DNA of 64,000 nt, taken from the NCBI GenBank assembly GCA_965261535.1, contig OZ253469.1, forward strand, positions 4,092,001-4,156,000. Direction: 5' to 3'. Shown in pieces: positions 7,951 through 17,980 of the stretch; the stretch's first letter is position 1, and the number at the start of each line of letters is the position of its first letter. The notes below the pieces were generated by a model. The model was not told the DNA's origin and searched no databases. It saw only the letters and a list, made by a program, of their open reading frames with translations. Source of the DNA: VXNE01 sp965261535 (GTDB lineage Bacteria > Pseudomonadota > Gammaproteobacteria > Pseudomonadales > Azotimanducaceae). The translations under genes were made by a program, and so were the position numbers.

Positions 7951-9617
7951 AGTGGCGCCACTACATGCTCGTTGCATTCTTCATGATCTCGGTCGTGGGG
8001 CTGCTTTCGCGCGTCGCCTACCTGAGCGTGACCGAGCGGCGAGACTTCCTCAAGCAGCGCGGCGAGGCCATTGCCGTGCGCACTGTGGCTATACCCGCGC
8101 ACCGCGGCGTCATCTATGATCGGCACGGCGAATTTCTGGCGGTCAGTACCCCCGTCCATTCGATCTGGGTCGATCCGAGCGAGACGACACTTTCCACCAG
8201 TGATCTGGTGGCGCTGGGTGAGGTCCTCGGGGTTTCGCCCGCGTCGCTCGAACGCCGTCTCGCCAGCGCGGGCAAGCGATTCGCCTATCTCAAGCGACAC
8301 GTCAATCCCCAGACGAATCGAGCAGTACGTGAACTGGGTATCGCTGGTGTCCGATCGCTTTCCGAATACCGGCGGTTCTATCCCGCCGCGGAAACCACCG
8401 CGCATGTCGTGGGCATGACGAACATCGACGACGTCGGCCAGGAAGGCATCGAATTCATGTTCGATGGCCTGCTCAAGGGGACGCCGGGCAGCAAGCGGGT
8501 GTTGCTCGACAACAACCGCCGCACGGTGGAGGAACTGGGATTCCTCGACTACCCGGACTTCGGCGAGGACATCACCGTGAGTATCGATCTCAGGCTGCAA
8601 TTCTCGGCCTATCGCGAATTGAAGTCGGCGGTCGAACACAACAACGCGGAATCGGGCTCGCTGGTCATGCTCGATGCCGCCACGGGCGAGGTCCTGGCGC
8701 TCGCGAACCAGCCTTCCTACAACCCGAACAATGCTGCGGAACGGACCTCCCCAGGCGTCCGCAACCGCGCCGTGACCGATACGTACGAGCCGGGGTCGAC
8801 CATCAAGCCGCTCACCGCGTTGGCGGCGTTGGAAAGCGGTCTCTATACGCCCGCGACGACGGTGGATACGTCCCCGGGATATGTCGCCGTAGGAAGGAAG
8901 TTGATCGAGGATCCCAGCAATCGAGGCGTGCTCACGCTCTCCGAAGTGCTGGCGAAGTCGAGCCAGGTCGGTATCACGAAGATCGCCCTGGATCTGCCCG
9001 CGGACGCGGTGTTCGACGTTCTGGTACGCGCGGGTTTTGGCGAACGGCCGGGATCGGGCCTGCCGGGAGAGACGTTCGGCGTACTTACCGCCGAGGATCT
9101 GGACAAGCCGATAGGTCGCGCGACCTTGGCCTACGGGTATGGTTTGACTGTCACCCCGATGCAGCTTGCCCGGTGCTACCAGACGTTGGCGTCGGGCGGC
9201 GTGCGACGTTCTGTGGGCATGCTCCGGCAGACGGTGGATCTGGCTGGCATCCGAGTGTTCGAGGAACGCCACGTGCGCGAGGTGTCGCGGATGCTCGAGC
9301 GGGTCGTGAGCGCAGGCGGGACGGCGCCGAAAGCGGAGGTTCGAGGCTATCGAGTGGCGGGCAAGACGGGGACTACGCGCAAGGTTTCCGACCGCGGATA
9401 CGACGACCGGCGGCATGTTGCCCTATTCGCCGGCTTCGCGCCGGCAGCGGATCCGAAAATCGTCCTTGTCGTGGTTATCAACGAACCCCGCGGCGCGGCG
9501 ATCGCCGGCGGCAGCGTCGCGGCGCCGGTCTTCGCGCGGGTCATGGCTCGCGCGCTGCGTATTCTTGGCATCGCGCCGGATCGTCTCGATCTGGCGCCAA
9601 CCGGGCGTGTAGCATGA
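7947..9617 (+). CDS. ftsI: Septal peptidoglycan transpeptidase FtsI (PBP3)
   Basis: A 556-residue class B penicillin-binding protein. An N-terminal membrane anchor (about 5-25) is followed by the pedestal domain (RTVAIPAHRGVIYDRHGEFLAVS) and the transpeptidase domain. Catalytic motifs are STIK (in YEPGSTIKPLTALAAL, about residue 280), SSQ (SEVLAKSSQVGITK) and KTG (GYRVAGKTGTTRKV). It crosslinks septal peptidoglycan with FtsW. It overlaps both ftsL and murE by 4 nt, indicating coupled translation. Confidence 0.97.
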   Translation: MKWRHYMLVAFFMISVVGLLSRVAYLSVTERRDFLKQRGEAIAVRTVAIPAHRGVIYDRHGEFLAVSTPVHSIWVDPSETTLSTSDLVALGEVLGVSPASLERRLASAGKRFAYLKRHVNPQTNRAVRELGIAGVRSLSEYRRFYPAAETTAHVVGMTNIDDVGQEGIEFMFDGLLKGTPGSKRVLLDNNRRTVEELGFLDYPDFGEDITVSIDLRLQFSAYRELKSAVEHNNAESGSLVMLDAATGEVLALANQPSYNPNNAAERTSPGVRNRAVTDTYEPGSTIKPLTALAALESGLYTPATTVDTSPGYVAVGRKLIEDPSNRGVLTLSEVLAKSSQVGITKIALDLPADAVFDVLVRAGFGERPGSGLPGETFGVLTAEDLDKPIGRATLAYGYGLTVTPMQLARCYQTLASGGVRRSVGMLRQTVDLAGIRVFEERHVREVSRMLERVVSAGGTAPKAEVRGYRVAGKTGTTRKVSDRGYDDRRHVALFAGFAPAADPKIVLVVVINEPRGAAIAGGSVAAPVFARVMARALRILGIAPDRLDLAPTGRVA

Positions 9618-11044
9618 CGTCGGCCAGGACTCTCGACCAACTCCTGGGCGCGGGTGGCCGGATCATCGTGACCGGCATCGCCAACGACTCCCGGCGGGTG
9701 TCGCCCGGAGATTTGTTTCTCGCCTGCGCCGGCGCGGCGGACGATGGCCATCGCCATGTGGAAGAAGCGGTTGCGCGGGGCGCTGCGGCGGTGTGTTCGG
9801 AGCGACCTGTCGCCGCGGGCATTCCAAATGTCGTGATGAGCGACCTGGGCGTCCGCCAGGGAGAGATAGCCGCGCGATACTTCGGCGATCCGAGTGCCGC
9901 CCTCACCTGTATCGGTGTCACGGGCACCAACGGCAAGACCTCGGTCGCCTATCAGTTCGCTTCGCTGTTGGATGACGCTGCGTACATGGGGACGATCGGC
10001 TGGGGCGACGTCTCGCGCCTGTGTCGCAGCAAGTTAACCACCGCGGACGCGGTCACCGTCCAGCGTCGGCTCGGAGCCATACGCGGTGAAGGCCACGGCT
10101 GCGTGGCCATGGAAGTCAGTTCGCACGCGCTGGACCAGGATCGCGTGGCGGCAGTGCGTTTCGACATTGCGGCGTTCACAAACCTTACGCGCGACCATCT
10201 CGATTACCACGTCACCATGGAGCGCTATGCCGCGGCGAAACGCAGGCTATTCGAGACGCCCTCCCTGGGCGCCGCCATCGTCAACCTGGACGATTCCTTC
10301 GGCCGAAGTCTGGCAGCGGAACTCGAGGTTGAAACGATCGGCTACGGCCAGTCCGCGGACGCTGCGGTATCGTGGTCGGACGCAGAGTTCCACCCGCACG
10401 GCATAACGGGCCGTTGGCATACGCCCTGGGGCGATAGCCGCTTTTGGCTGCCGCTTTACGGCGAGTTTTCCCTCTACAACGCTGCGGCAACCTTGTCTGC
10501 GTTGTGTCTCGTGGGGAAGCCGTTGGACGAAACGGTGGCGGCGATGCGTTGCATGGTGCCGGTGCCGGGCCGCATGCAGCGCGTGGCGTCGCCGAACTGT
10601 TCGGGTCCGGCGGTCTTCGTCGACTATGCGCATACCCCTGCGGCCCTCACCGCCGCTCTCGCGGCGGGGCGTCGGCATCTCGGCGGCCGGCTGATATGCG
10701 TGTTCGGTTGCGGCGGCGACCGCGATCCGGGCAAGCGCCCGATGATGGCGCGGGCCGTCGAAGCGGGAGCGGACGAGGCGATCATCACCTCGGACAATCC
10801 CCGCGGCGAGAATCCGGACTCGATCATCGCCGATATCGTGGCCGGCTTTTCGTCGCGCGCCATCCATACCGTGGAAGGAGACCGGACGGCGGCGGTGAGG
10901 CTGGCCATTGAGCGGGCCGAAACCGGGGATGTCGTGTTGGTGGCGGGCAAGGGCCACGAAGACTTCCAGGATATTGCGGGAGAGCGAATCCCGCACAGCG
11001 ACCTGCGCTTCGCGCAGGCCGCCATGGACGCAAGGACACGCTAG
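9614..11044 (+). CDS. murE: UDP-MurNAc-tripeptide synthetase MurE (meso-DAP adding)
   Basis: A 476-residue Mur ligase that adds the third stem-peptide residue. ATP loop GVTGTNGKTSVAY lies near residue 100, the carbamylated-lysine region near SSHALDQDR, and HDHLDYH-type TRDHLDYHVTMERY follows. The SDNPRGENP motif (DNPR) is the meso-diaminopimelate selector, so the product is UDP-MurNAc-L-Ala-D-Glu-mDAP. An open frame extends upstream antiparallel to nothing but within ftsI; the ATG at 9614 overlapping the ftsI stop is the family start. murF, normally next, is absent: mraY begins at the last base of the murE stop. Confidence 0.95.
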   Translation: MTSARTLDQLLGAGGRIIVTGIANDSRRVSPGDLFLACAGAADDGHRHVEEAVARGAAAVCSERPVAAGIPNVVMSDLGVRQGEIAARYFGDPSAALTCIGVTGTNGKTSVAYQFASLLDDAAYMGTIGWGDVSRLCRSKLTTADAVTVQRRLGAIRGEGHGCVAMEVSSHALDQDRVAAVRFDIAAFTNLTRDHLDYHVTMERYAAAKRRLFETPSLGAAIVNLDDSFGRSLAAELEVETIGYGQSADAAVSWSDAEFHPHGITGRWHTPWGDSRFWLPLYGEFSLYNAAATLSALCLVGKPLDETVAAMRCMVPVPGRMQRVASPNCSGPAVFVDYAHTPAALTAALAAGRRHLGGRLICVFGCGGDRDPGKRPMMARAVEAGADEAIITSDNPRGENPDSIIADIVAGFSSRAIHTVEGDRTAAVRLAIERAETGDVVLVAGKGHEDFQDIAGERIPHSDLRFAQAAMDARTR

Positions 11045-12126
11045 TGCTGCTGCGCTTCACGGAGTTCCTGGCCGAATACCTTGGGGTCTTTGCGGTTTTC
11101 GAGTACATCACCTTCCGCACCATGGTGAGTGCGTTGACCGCGTTGGGCATATCGCTTGCGGTCGGGCCCCTCATGATTCGCAAGCTGGCCCACTTCCAGA
11201 TCGGCCAGAGCGTTCGCGAGGACGGGCCCCAAAGCCACTTGCGAAAGGCCGGTACTCCGACCATGGGCGGCGCCATGATCCTCGTCACCACGTTGTTGAC
11301 GACGGTCTTGTGGTGCGATCCGGCCAACCGGCACGTCTGGATGGTCTTGGCGGTCACCATGTCCTTTGGCGCCATCGGCTGGTACGACGACTACCTCAAG
11401 GTATCGGAGGGCAGCTCCAAGGGCCTTTCGGCGCGATGGAAGTACTTTTGGCAATCCGTCGTGGGTCTCACCGCCGCCATCGTCCTATACAAACTCGCCG
11501 CGACGGCGCCGGACACGAGCCTCATTGTGCCGTTCTTCAAGGGGGTGGCCGTGCCCCTCGGCGCGGGGTTCGTCGTTCTGACCTACCTGATGGTCGTCGG
11601 CATGAGCAACGCCGTCAACCTGACCGACGGTCTCGACGGCCTCGCCATTCTCCCGGCGGTGATGGTAAGCGCCGGGCTGGGATTCATCGCCTACTTGGCC
11701 GGCCACATAGAATTCGCGAACTACCTGCGTATTCCCTACGTCGCCGGTGCCGGCGAGCTGGCGGTGTTCTGCGGTGCACTTGTCGGCGCCGGTCTCGGTT
11801 TTCTTTGGTTCAACACCTATCCGGCGCAAGTGTTCATGGGAGATGTGGGCGCCCTCGCGCTGGGCGCCGCGCTGGGACTGATCGCCGTCATCATTCGCCA
11901 TGAGATCGTTCTGCTCATCATGGGCGGTCTGTTCGTGATGGAAACCGTCTCCGTGATCGTGCAGGTGGCGTCCTTCAAGATCACCGGCAAGCGGGTCTTC
12001 CGCATGGCGCCGATTCATCACCACTTCGAACTCAAGGGCTGGCCCGAACCCCGGGTCATCGTACGATTCTGGATCATTGCGCTGGTGCTGGTGCTCATCG
12101 GCCTGTCGACATTGAAGATCCGATGA
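11044..12126 (+). CDS. mraY: Phospho-MurNAc-pentapeptide transferase MraY
   Basis: A 360-residue integral membrane enzyme that moves phospho-MurNAc-pentapeptide to undecaprenyl phosphate, giving lipid I. About ten membrane segments are visible. Conserved motifs are DGPQSHLRKAGTPTMGG, the Mg-binding IGWYDDYLKV, GMSNAVNLTDGLDGLA, FMGDVGALALGAALG and the histidine loop RMAPIHHHFELKGWPE. The start is GTG, overlapping the murE stop by one base. The murD ATG overlaps its stop by 4 nt. Confidence 0.97.
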   Translation: MLLRFTEFLAEYLGVFAVFEYITFRTMVSALTALGISLAVGPLMIRKLAHFQIGQSVREDGPQSHLRKAGTPTMGGAMILVTTLLTTVLWCDPANRHVWMVLAVTMSFGAIGWYDDYLKVSEGSSKGLSARWKYFWQSVVGLTAAIVLYKLAATAPDTSLIVPFFKGVAVPLGAGFVVLTYLMVVGMSNAVNLTDGLDGLAILPAVMVSAGLGFIAYLAGHIEFANYLRIPYVAGAGELAVFCGALVGAGLGFLWFNTYPAQVFMGDVGALALGAALGLIAVIIRHEIVLLIMGGLFVMETVSVIVQVASFKITGKRVFRMAPIHHHFELKGWPEPRVIVRFWIIALVLVLIGLSTLKIR

Positions 12127-13418
12127 AGAGTCATCGGACGCTGATAATCGGTCTTGGCGCGACGGGCTATTCCTGCCTGAAGTGGCTCTATGGGCGTGAG
12201 CCGGTCGCCATCTGCGACACCCGCGAGAATCCGCCCTATCGCAATGCGGCGCGGGCGGAATTCGCCGACGTGGAACTGCTCGACCCGGCGGCGGTGAACT
12301 TCGCCGACTTCGATCGCGTCGTCATCAGTCCAGGCATCGGACTCGACCACTGTCTTGCCGCGATGGCGCGCGACGCGGGCCTTGAAATCCTGGGAGACAT
12401 CGACTTGTTCCTGGGGCTCGCGAGAGCGCCGGTGATCGCCATCACGGGCACCAATGGCAAGAGCACCGTGGCATCGATGGTGGGGAAGCTCCTCGATCAT
12501 GGCACGAGCGAAGTCCGCGTCGGAGGGAACCTGGGCGTTCCGGCACTCGATTTGCTCGATCCCGCAGTTGATTGTTACGTGCTCGAGCTGTCCAGCTTTC
12601 AACTCGAGCGCATGGGCGCGGGAACGTTCGACATAGGCGCGGTCCTCAACGTCACCGCGGACCATCTGGATCGCCATCGATCGTTGGACGCCTATGCGCA
12701 GGTGAAGCGCCGCGTCTACTTCGGCTGTCGGGCGGCCGTCTACAACGGTCGCGATCCCAATACGCAACCGCCCCCGGAGATGCCCGCCATCGCCCTCGAT
12801 GCAAGCCCCGACTGGCGGGTGGCCGGGGACGAATTGATCATCGATGGCACCCCTTTCCCGCTGTCGTCATTTCGACTCGGGGGACGCCACAACGCCTACA
12901 ACGTTCTCGCTGCGTGCGCCATCGCTTCATTGACCGGAGGCGACACGCTGCCTGGTCGCCTGTTCGATTTCCCCGGTCTTCCCCACCGATCGGCGTTCGT
13001 GGGCGAGGTGGGTTCGATACGCTGCATCGACGATTCCAAGGCGACCAATGTGGGTGCCTGCGTGGCGGCGCTCGCCGGATTCGGCGAGGAAGAGCCGGAT
13101 ATCGTGCTGATAGCCGGAGGAGACGGCAAGAACGCGTCGTTCGAACCATTGAAAGACTCGGTCGCGCGCTATGCGAAACACGTCGTATTGATCGGCAGGG
13201 ACGCCCCGCGTATCGAAGCTGCGCTGGCTGGCGTCGTGCCGGTCAGCCAGGCGGCCGACATGGACCAGGCCGTTGCCCGGGCGCTGAAGGCGGCCCGCGG
13301 GCGCGGCATGGTGCTGTTGTCGCCCGCGTGCGCCAGTTTCGACATGTTTGACGACTTCGAAGTTCGCGGAGACGCGTTCGCGGGGGCGGTTGCGAGGGCG
13401 GCAGGCGCGCATGGTTGA
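12123..13418 (+). CDS. murD: UDP-MurNAc-L-Ala-D-Glu ligase MurD
   Basis: A 431-residue Mur ligase that attaches D-glutamate to UDP-MurNAc-L-Ala. The N-domain starts LIIGLGATGYSCLKWL. The ATP loop is VIAITGTNGKSTVASMVGKL (about residues 100-120). The central domain has LELSSFQLERM and NVTADHLDRH, and the C-domain has DDSKATNVGA and IAGGDGKNASFE. Slightly shorter than the E. coli enzyme but intact. It overlaps ftsW by 8 nt. Confidence 0.96.
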   Translation: MKSHRTLIIGLGATGYSCLKWLYGREPVAICDTRENPPYRNAARAEFADVELLDPAAVNFADFDRVVISPGIGLDHCLAAMARDAGLEILGDIDLFLGLARAPVIAITGTNGKSTVASMVGKLLDHGTSEVRVGGNLGVPALDLLDPAVDCYVLELSSFQLERMGAGTFDIGAVLNVTADHLDRHRSLDAYAQVKRRVYFGCRAAVYNGRDPNTQPPPEMPAIALDASPDWRVAGDELIIDGTPFPLSSFRLGGRHNAYNVLAACAIASLTGGDTLPGRLFDFPGLPHRSAFVGEVGSIRCIDDSKATNVGACVAALAGFGEEEPDIVLIAGGDGKNASFEPLKDSVARYAKHVVLIGRDAPRIEAALAGVVPVSQAADMDQAVARALKAARGRGMVLLSPACASFDMFDDFEVRGDAFAGAVARAAGAHG

Positions 13419-14496
13419 CCGTTTCGGCACGACCGTACTGATGGCCTGGTTCGCCGCGCTCGCGACGGGCGCCGTGATGGTTGCGTCGGCCGCCACGGCA
13501 AACGCGTATGTCGTCAGGCATTGCGCGTTCGTGGCTGCGGCGCTGGCGGTATTCGCCGCGGTCTCCAACGTACCCCTGCATGTCTGGGAAGCTGTGCATC
13601 GCTGGTGCCTGGTCGCCGCCATCGCCGTATGCGCTTTGGTGCTCGTCCCCGGTATTGGGCTCGAGGAGGGGGGAGCGCATCGCTGGATCTGGCTCGGCGC
13701 GTTCACCCTGCAGCCGTCGGAGGCGGCAAAGTTCCTGTTGACGGTGTATCTCGCCGCGCACTTTGCGCGCGCCGGAGATGCTGTGCGAAGCGACATCTGG
13801 GCGTTCTTGCGGCCGCTTGCGTGGGCGGGCGTTCTCGCGGGACTGGTATTGATGGAACCCGATTTCGGCACCACGCTCCTGTTGGCCCTGTTGACTGGCG
13901 GGCTCATGTTCCTGGCGGGCGCGCGCTTGCGGCACTTCCTCGGCGTGGCCGGCGCGGCGGCGGTAGCCCTCATCGTTCTCCTGCGACTGGAGGTATACAG
14001 GGAGGAACGGCTGGTGGCATTCCTGGATCCTTGGGCTCTGCCCCACAGCGGCGGCTACCAGCTGACCCAGGCGCTGATCGCTTTCGGACGCGGCGAATGG
14101 TTCGGTGTCGGCCTGGGCGAAGGCGTGCAGAAGCTCTCCTATCTGCCGGAGGCGCACAACGACTTCATCTTTGCGGTGGTTGCCGAAGAACTCGGGTTGA
14201 TCGGCGCCGGCGCCTTGTTCCTGCTGCTCGCGTTCCTGGTGCTTTGCACTTTCTCTATCGCGCGCACTGCTGCGGATCAGGGCAGGCTTTTCGGTGCCTA
14301 CGCGGCCTATGGCGCGGGCCTGGTGATCGGCGCGCAGGTGCTGATCAACGTCGGTGTCAATACCGGCGTCCTGCCGACCACGGGGCTGACGCTGCCGTTC
14401 ATCAGCTTCGGCGGCAACAGTCTGCTCGTGTGCGCCGGATTACTGGCGCTGGCTTTCAGGGCTCACCTGGAGGGCGACAACCGTGGAAAGCGGTGA
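13411..14496 (+). CDS. ftsW: Septal peptidoglycan glycosyltransferase FtsW
   Basis: A 361-residue SEDS-family polymerase with about ten membrane segments that extends septal glycan strands from lipid II, paired with FtsI. SEDS signatures are HRWIWLGAFTLQPSEAAKF, LMEPDFGTTLLLAL, GGYQLTQALIAFGRGEWFGV, LPEAHNDFIFAVVAEELG and LPFISFGGNSLL. The longer open frame begins inside murD; the ATG at 13411 gives the proper N-terminus. Its stop overlaps murC by 14 nt; murG, usually between them, is absent. Confidence 0.95.
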   Translation: MVDRFGTTVLMAWFAALATGAVMVASAATANAYVVRHCAFVAAALAVFAAVSNVPLHVWEAVHRWCLVAAIAVCALVLVPGIGLEEGGAHRWIWLGAFTLQPSEAAKFLLTVYLAAHFARAGDAVRSDIWAFLRPLAWAGVLAGLVLMEPDFGTTLLLALLTGGLMFLAGARLRHFLGVAGAAAVALIVLLRLEVYREERLVAFLDPWALPHSGGYQLTQALIAFGRGEWFGVGLGEGVQKLSYLPEAHNDFIFAVVAEELGLIGAGALFLLLAFLVLCTFSIARTAADQGRLFGAYAAYGAGLVIGAQVLINVGVNTGVLPTTGLTLPFISFGGNSLLVCAGLLALAFRAHLEGDNRGKR

Positions 14497-15895
14497 GTTG
14501 GACGCGAGAATGCGGCGCGTGAGAAGCATTCACTTCGTCGGCATCGGGGGTTCCGGCATGTGCGGCATCGCGGAAGTCCTCATGAACCAGGGCTATGCCG
14601 TCACGGGTTCCGATATCGCGCGCTCCGTCAATACGGAACGCTTGGCGAAACAAGGGGTTCCCATCAACATCGGCCACGGCGGGGACAGGGCGGGCCGCGC
14701 CGACGTGGTGGTGGTTTCGGCCGCGATCAGCGAAAAGAATCCCGAGGTAGTCATGGCGCGGGAGCGGCGCGTGCCGGTCGTGTCGCGGGCGACGATGCTC
14801 GGCGAATTGATGCGCTATCGGCACGGCATCGCGGTGGCGGGCACCCACGGCAAGACGACGACGACGAGCCTGATTACCGCGGTACTGCAACGTGCGGGCC
14901 TGGATCCCACGTACGTCATCGGCGGGTTGCTGAAGAGCGAAGGCCGCAACGCGAAGCTCGGCGCGGGGCGATACATCGTTGCGGAAGCGGATGAGAGCGA
15001 CGCGTCGTTCCTGTTCCTGCAGCCCATGGCGGTCGTAGTAACGAATATCGATCGCGACCACCTGTCGTCGTACCGCAACGACTTCGAGCGGCTGAAACGC
15101 GCCTTTCTCGATTTCGTCGGCCGACTGCCCTTCTATGGCGTGGCGGTGCTGTGCATCGATGACGAAAACGTGCGCTCGATGATTGGCGACTTCGCCCGGC
15201 CTGCGCTCACCTACGGTCTGAGCGACGATGCGGACTACCGGGCGGTGGATGTGGTCCCCAGAGGGATGCGCTGGACCTTTACCGCCATACGGCCGAACCG
15301 TTCCGACCTCGACATCGAACTGCCGCTACCGGGCATGCACAACGTTTTGAACGCGCTGGCAGCGATTGCGATCGCGACGGAGGAGGGCGTCTGTGACGAC
15401 CACATTGTGGAGGGCCTCAGGCGGTTCAAGGGCGTGGGCAGACGGTTCGAAGTCGCATCGCGCAGGGTGAACGGCAAGTCCATCACGCTGGTCGACGACT
15501 ATGGACATCACCCTACGGAATTGCGGGTGGTCATCGAAACGGCACGCAGCGTCTGGCCGGACCGGCGTCTGGTGATGGTCTATCAACCCCACCGGTACAC
15601 ACGCACGCAGGAGTTGTATGACGACTTCGTCAAGGTGCTGCTGCTCGTCGACCTGTTGCTGATCGTCGAGGTGTACGCGGCCGGCGAGGACATGATCGCG
15701 GGCGCCGACGGCAGGGCGCTGTGCCGCGGCGTGCGGCGCTTCGGGGGCATGAACCCGCTGTTTACCGCGACGCCGGAAGAAGCACTGGAACTGCTGGGGT
15801 CGCGGCTCCGGGACGACGACGTGCTGATCGTTCAGGGTGCGGGGAACGTGAGTCGGGTGTCCGCAGGACTGGAGGAATCTGGCAATGCGGCTTGA
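14483..15895 (+). CDS. murC: UDP-MurNAc--L-alanine ligase MurC
   Basis: A 470-residue Mur ligase that adds L-alanine to UDP-MurNAc. Motifs include SIHFVGIGGSGMCGIAEVL at the N-terminus, the ATP loop VAGTHGKTTTTSLITAVL (about 115-132), EADESDASFL, NIDRDHLSSY and VDDYGHHPTELR near the C-domain hinge. The start is GTG, inside the end of ftsW. murB and ddl, which commonly follow, are missing; ftsQ begins about 100 nt later after a short noncoding stretch. Confidence 0.96.
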   Translation: MESGELDARMRRVRSIHFVGIGGSGMCGIAEVLMNQGYAVTGSDIARSVNTERLAKQGVPINIGHGGDRAGRADVVVVSAAISEKNPEVVMARERRVPVVSRATMLGELMRYRHGIAVAGTHGKTTTTSLITAVLQRAGLDPTYVIGGLLKSEGRNAKLGAGRYIVAEADESDASFLFLQPMAVVVTNIDRDHLSSYRNDFERLKRAFLDFVGRLPFYGVAVLCIDDENVRSMIGDFARPALTYGLSDDADYRAVDVVPRGMRWTFTAIRPNRSDLDIELPLPGMHNVLNALAAIAIATEEGVCDDHIVEGLRRFKGVGRRFEVASRRVNGKSITLVDDYGHHPTELRVVIETARSVWPDRRLVMVYQPHRYTRTQELYDDFVKVLLLVDLLLIVEVYAAGEDMIAGADGRALCRGVRRFGGMNPLFTATPEEALELLGSRLRDDDVLIVQGAGNVSRVSAGLEESGNAA

Positions 15896-16001
15896 CCCGC
15901 ATGGGGAGGCCGCGGTCAGCGCAGTCTGCGGCGACGAAAAGAATAGGTAACCGATTGAAAGTAAATGACCTTTGGTCACTCAAATAGCGGCTTGGTGGGA
16001 T

Positions 16002-16712
16002 ATGTGGGTTAAATCGTTTGTTGCGGCATTGATGCTGGTAGCCGTTGTGGGGGTGGGAACGACCGCCCTGTGGCGTTTCCTCGATACGCCGGTCGAACTC
16101 GTGAGGATCGCGGGAGACCTGACCGAAATCGAGAGGCAGGAGATCCGCGCCGCCGTGATCGAAACCCTCGACTCGGCTGTTACGAGCGTAGTCGACGTCG
16201 TCGCTGCGATCGAGTCGCTTGGCTGGACCCGGGATACCCGCGTGCGCCGCATCGGATCGGGCGTGATCGACGTGTCGGTCAAGCGAGAGGCATTGGCCGC
16301 GCGCTGGGGAAACGCGGAATACGTGACGACTGCCGGAGAAGTCGTCGGTGCTCCCGGGCTCCCGGATCAAGAGGAGACGCTCCCGACACTGTCCGGGACC
16401 TTTTCCACAAGCGGCGAGGCGATGCAGGTGTACGGCAAGTTAAGTGCGCGGTTGGCGGGGCTCGGGCTCACGTTGAAGTCCCTCGAAGAAACCGAGGTCG
16501 GCGGCTGGCGGTTGATTCTGGACGACGACGTCGCCGTGCTGCTCGGGTCGCAGGATATCAATGGACGTCTCGACCGCGTGCTGGCGGTGTACGCGGACGC
16601 GCTTGCTCATCAGATGCACAAGGTTGATCGAATCGATGCGCGCTACGGTAGTGGCGTGGCGGTTCGCTGGCGGGACGAACTAGCCGAAGAGACACTGCTG
16701 GCGAGGAATTAG
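16002..16712 (+). CDS. ftsQ: Cell division protein FtsQ
   Basis: A bitopic division protein of about 236 residues with a membrane segment (FVAALMLVAVVGVGTTALW) then POTRA-like (VELVRIAGDLTEIERQEIR) and beta domains with the R-x-W pattern VREALAARWGN-like (VKREALAARW). It links FtsA/FtsK with FtsBL. It is more divergent than its neighbours, and identity leans on position between murC and ftsA. ATG at 16002 was chosen over an in-frame TTG at 15972. The divergent N-terminus makes the start uncertain. Confidence 0.85.
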   Translation: MWVKSFVAALMLVAVVGVGTTALWRFLDTPVELVRIAGDLTEIERQEIRAAVIETLDSAVTSVVDVVAAIESLGWTRDTRVRRIGSGVIDVSVKREALAARWGNAEYVTTAGEVVGAPGLPDQEETLPTLSGTFSTSGEAMQVYGKLSARLAGLGLTLKSLEETEVGGWRLILDDDVAVLLGSQDINGRLDRVLAVYADALAHQMHKVDRIDARYGSGVAVRWRDELAEETLLARN

Positions 16713-16726
16713 CCAAGGAACCAATA

Positions 16727-17950
16727 GTGGCGGACAACGGTAGAAAGAAGATCATCGGACTCGACATAGGCACCAGCAAGGTGGCATCCCTGGTTGGTGA
16801 GGTCACGCCCGAAGGCCGTGTCGAGGTTATCGGGATCGGTTCGCATCCCTCCACCGGATTGAGGAAGGGCGTCGTGGTCGATATCGAATCCACCGTGCAG
16901 TCAATTCAGCGTGCGGTGGAGGAAGCGGAATTGATGGGCGGCTGCAGAATTGATTCAGTCTACGCGGGCATTGCCGGCAGCCATGTGCAGAGCCTGAATT
17001 CGCACGGAATCGTCGCCATACGCGAGAACGAAGTGCAGCAACAGGATGTGGACCGGGTGATCGACGCCGCCGGAGCGGTAGCTATTCCGGCGGATCAGAA
17101 GATTCTGCACGTCCTCACGCAGGAATACGTCATCGACAACCAGGAGGGCGTCAAGGAGCCCCTCGGCATGTCCGGCGTGCGAATGGAAGCGAAGGTCCAC
17201 CTCGTCAGTTGCGCGGTAAACGCCGCACAGAACATAGAGAAATGCATCGTGCGCTGCGGCCTCGCGGTCAACGAGGTAGTCCTGGAGCAATTGGCGTCCA
17301 GCTATTCCGTGTTGACGGATGATGAACGAGAGCTGGGCGTCTGCCTGGTCGACATTGGCGGCGGCACCACTGATATAGCCGTCTTCACGGAGGGTGCGAT
17401 TCGCCACACCGCCGTGATTCCCATCGCCGGCACACAGGTCACCAACGACATCGCGATGGCGCTTCGGACGCCGACGAGGCATGCCGAGGAAATCAAGATC
17501 AAGTATGCGTGCGCGCTGAACAAGCTCGTGCATCCCGACGAAACCATCATGGTCCCGGGTGTCGGCGACAGACCGCGCCGTGACCTGTCGCGCCACGCGT
17601 TGGCGGAGGTCGTGGAGCCGCGATACGAAGAGTTGTTTACGCTCGTCAGGACGGAACTGCGCCGCAGCGGGTTCGAAGACATGTTGGGCGCCGGGATCGT
17701 GCTGACAGGCGGATCCTCGAAGATGGAAGGGGCTGTGGAACTGGCGGAAGAGATCTTCCGCATGCCGGTATCCGTCGGCATGCCGAGAGACGTAGAGGGA
17801 CTGCCCGACATAGTCTGCAATCCCATCTACGCGACGGGCGTGGGATTGCTCATATATGGACAGCAGCGGGAAAACGGCGGCCACCTCGGCAAGTCCGGAT
17901 CCCGCGGGATTTTCGGCCGCATCGGCAAATGGTTCGGCGAAAACGTTTGA
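16727..17950 (+). CDS. ftsA: Actin-like cell division protein FtsA
   Basis: A 407-residue actin-fold ATPase that tethers FtsZ to the membrane. Landmarks are KKIIGLDIGTSKVASLVGEV (phosphate 1), GCRIDSVYAGIAGSHVQS (1C domain), CLVDIGGGTTDIAVF (phosphate 2), AGIVLTGGSSKMEG (adenosine loop) and the C-terminal amphipathic helix FGRIGKWFGENV that binds membrane. The start codon is GTG with AAGGAACC upstream. ftsZ follows 30 nt later. Confidence 0.96.
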   Translation: MADNGRKKIIGLDIGTSKVASLVGEVTPEGRVEVIGIGSHPSTGLRKGVVVDIESTVQSIQRAVEEAELMGGCRIDSVYAGIAGSHVQSLNSHGIVAIRENEVQQQDVDRVIDAAGAVAIPADQKILHVLTQEYVIDNQEGVKEPLGMSGVRMEAKVHLVSCAVNAAQNIEKCIVRCGLAVNEVVLEQLASSYSVLTDDERELGVCLVDIGGGTTDIAVFTEGAIRHTAVIPIAGTQVTNDIAMALRTPTRHAEEIKIKYACALNKLVHPDETIMVPGVGDRPRRDLSRHALAEVVEPRYEELFTLVRTELRRSGFEDMLGAGIVLTGGSSKMEGAVELAEEIFRMPVSVGMPRDVEGLPDIVCNPIYATGVGLLIYGQQRENGGHLGKSGSRGIFGRIGKWFGENV

Positions 17951-17980
17951 ACTTATCCAGGAGAAGTGAGGAGCAGGTAT

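Noticed and set aside
7782..9416. 544-residue open frame antisense to ftsI
   Set aside because: Codon-bias shadow in GC-rich DNA, with no recognisable motif; ftsI is complete.
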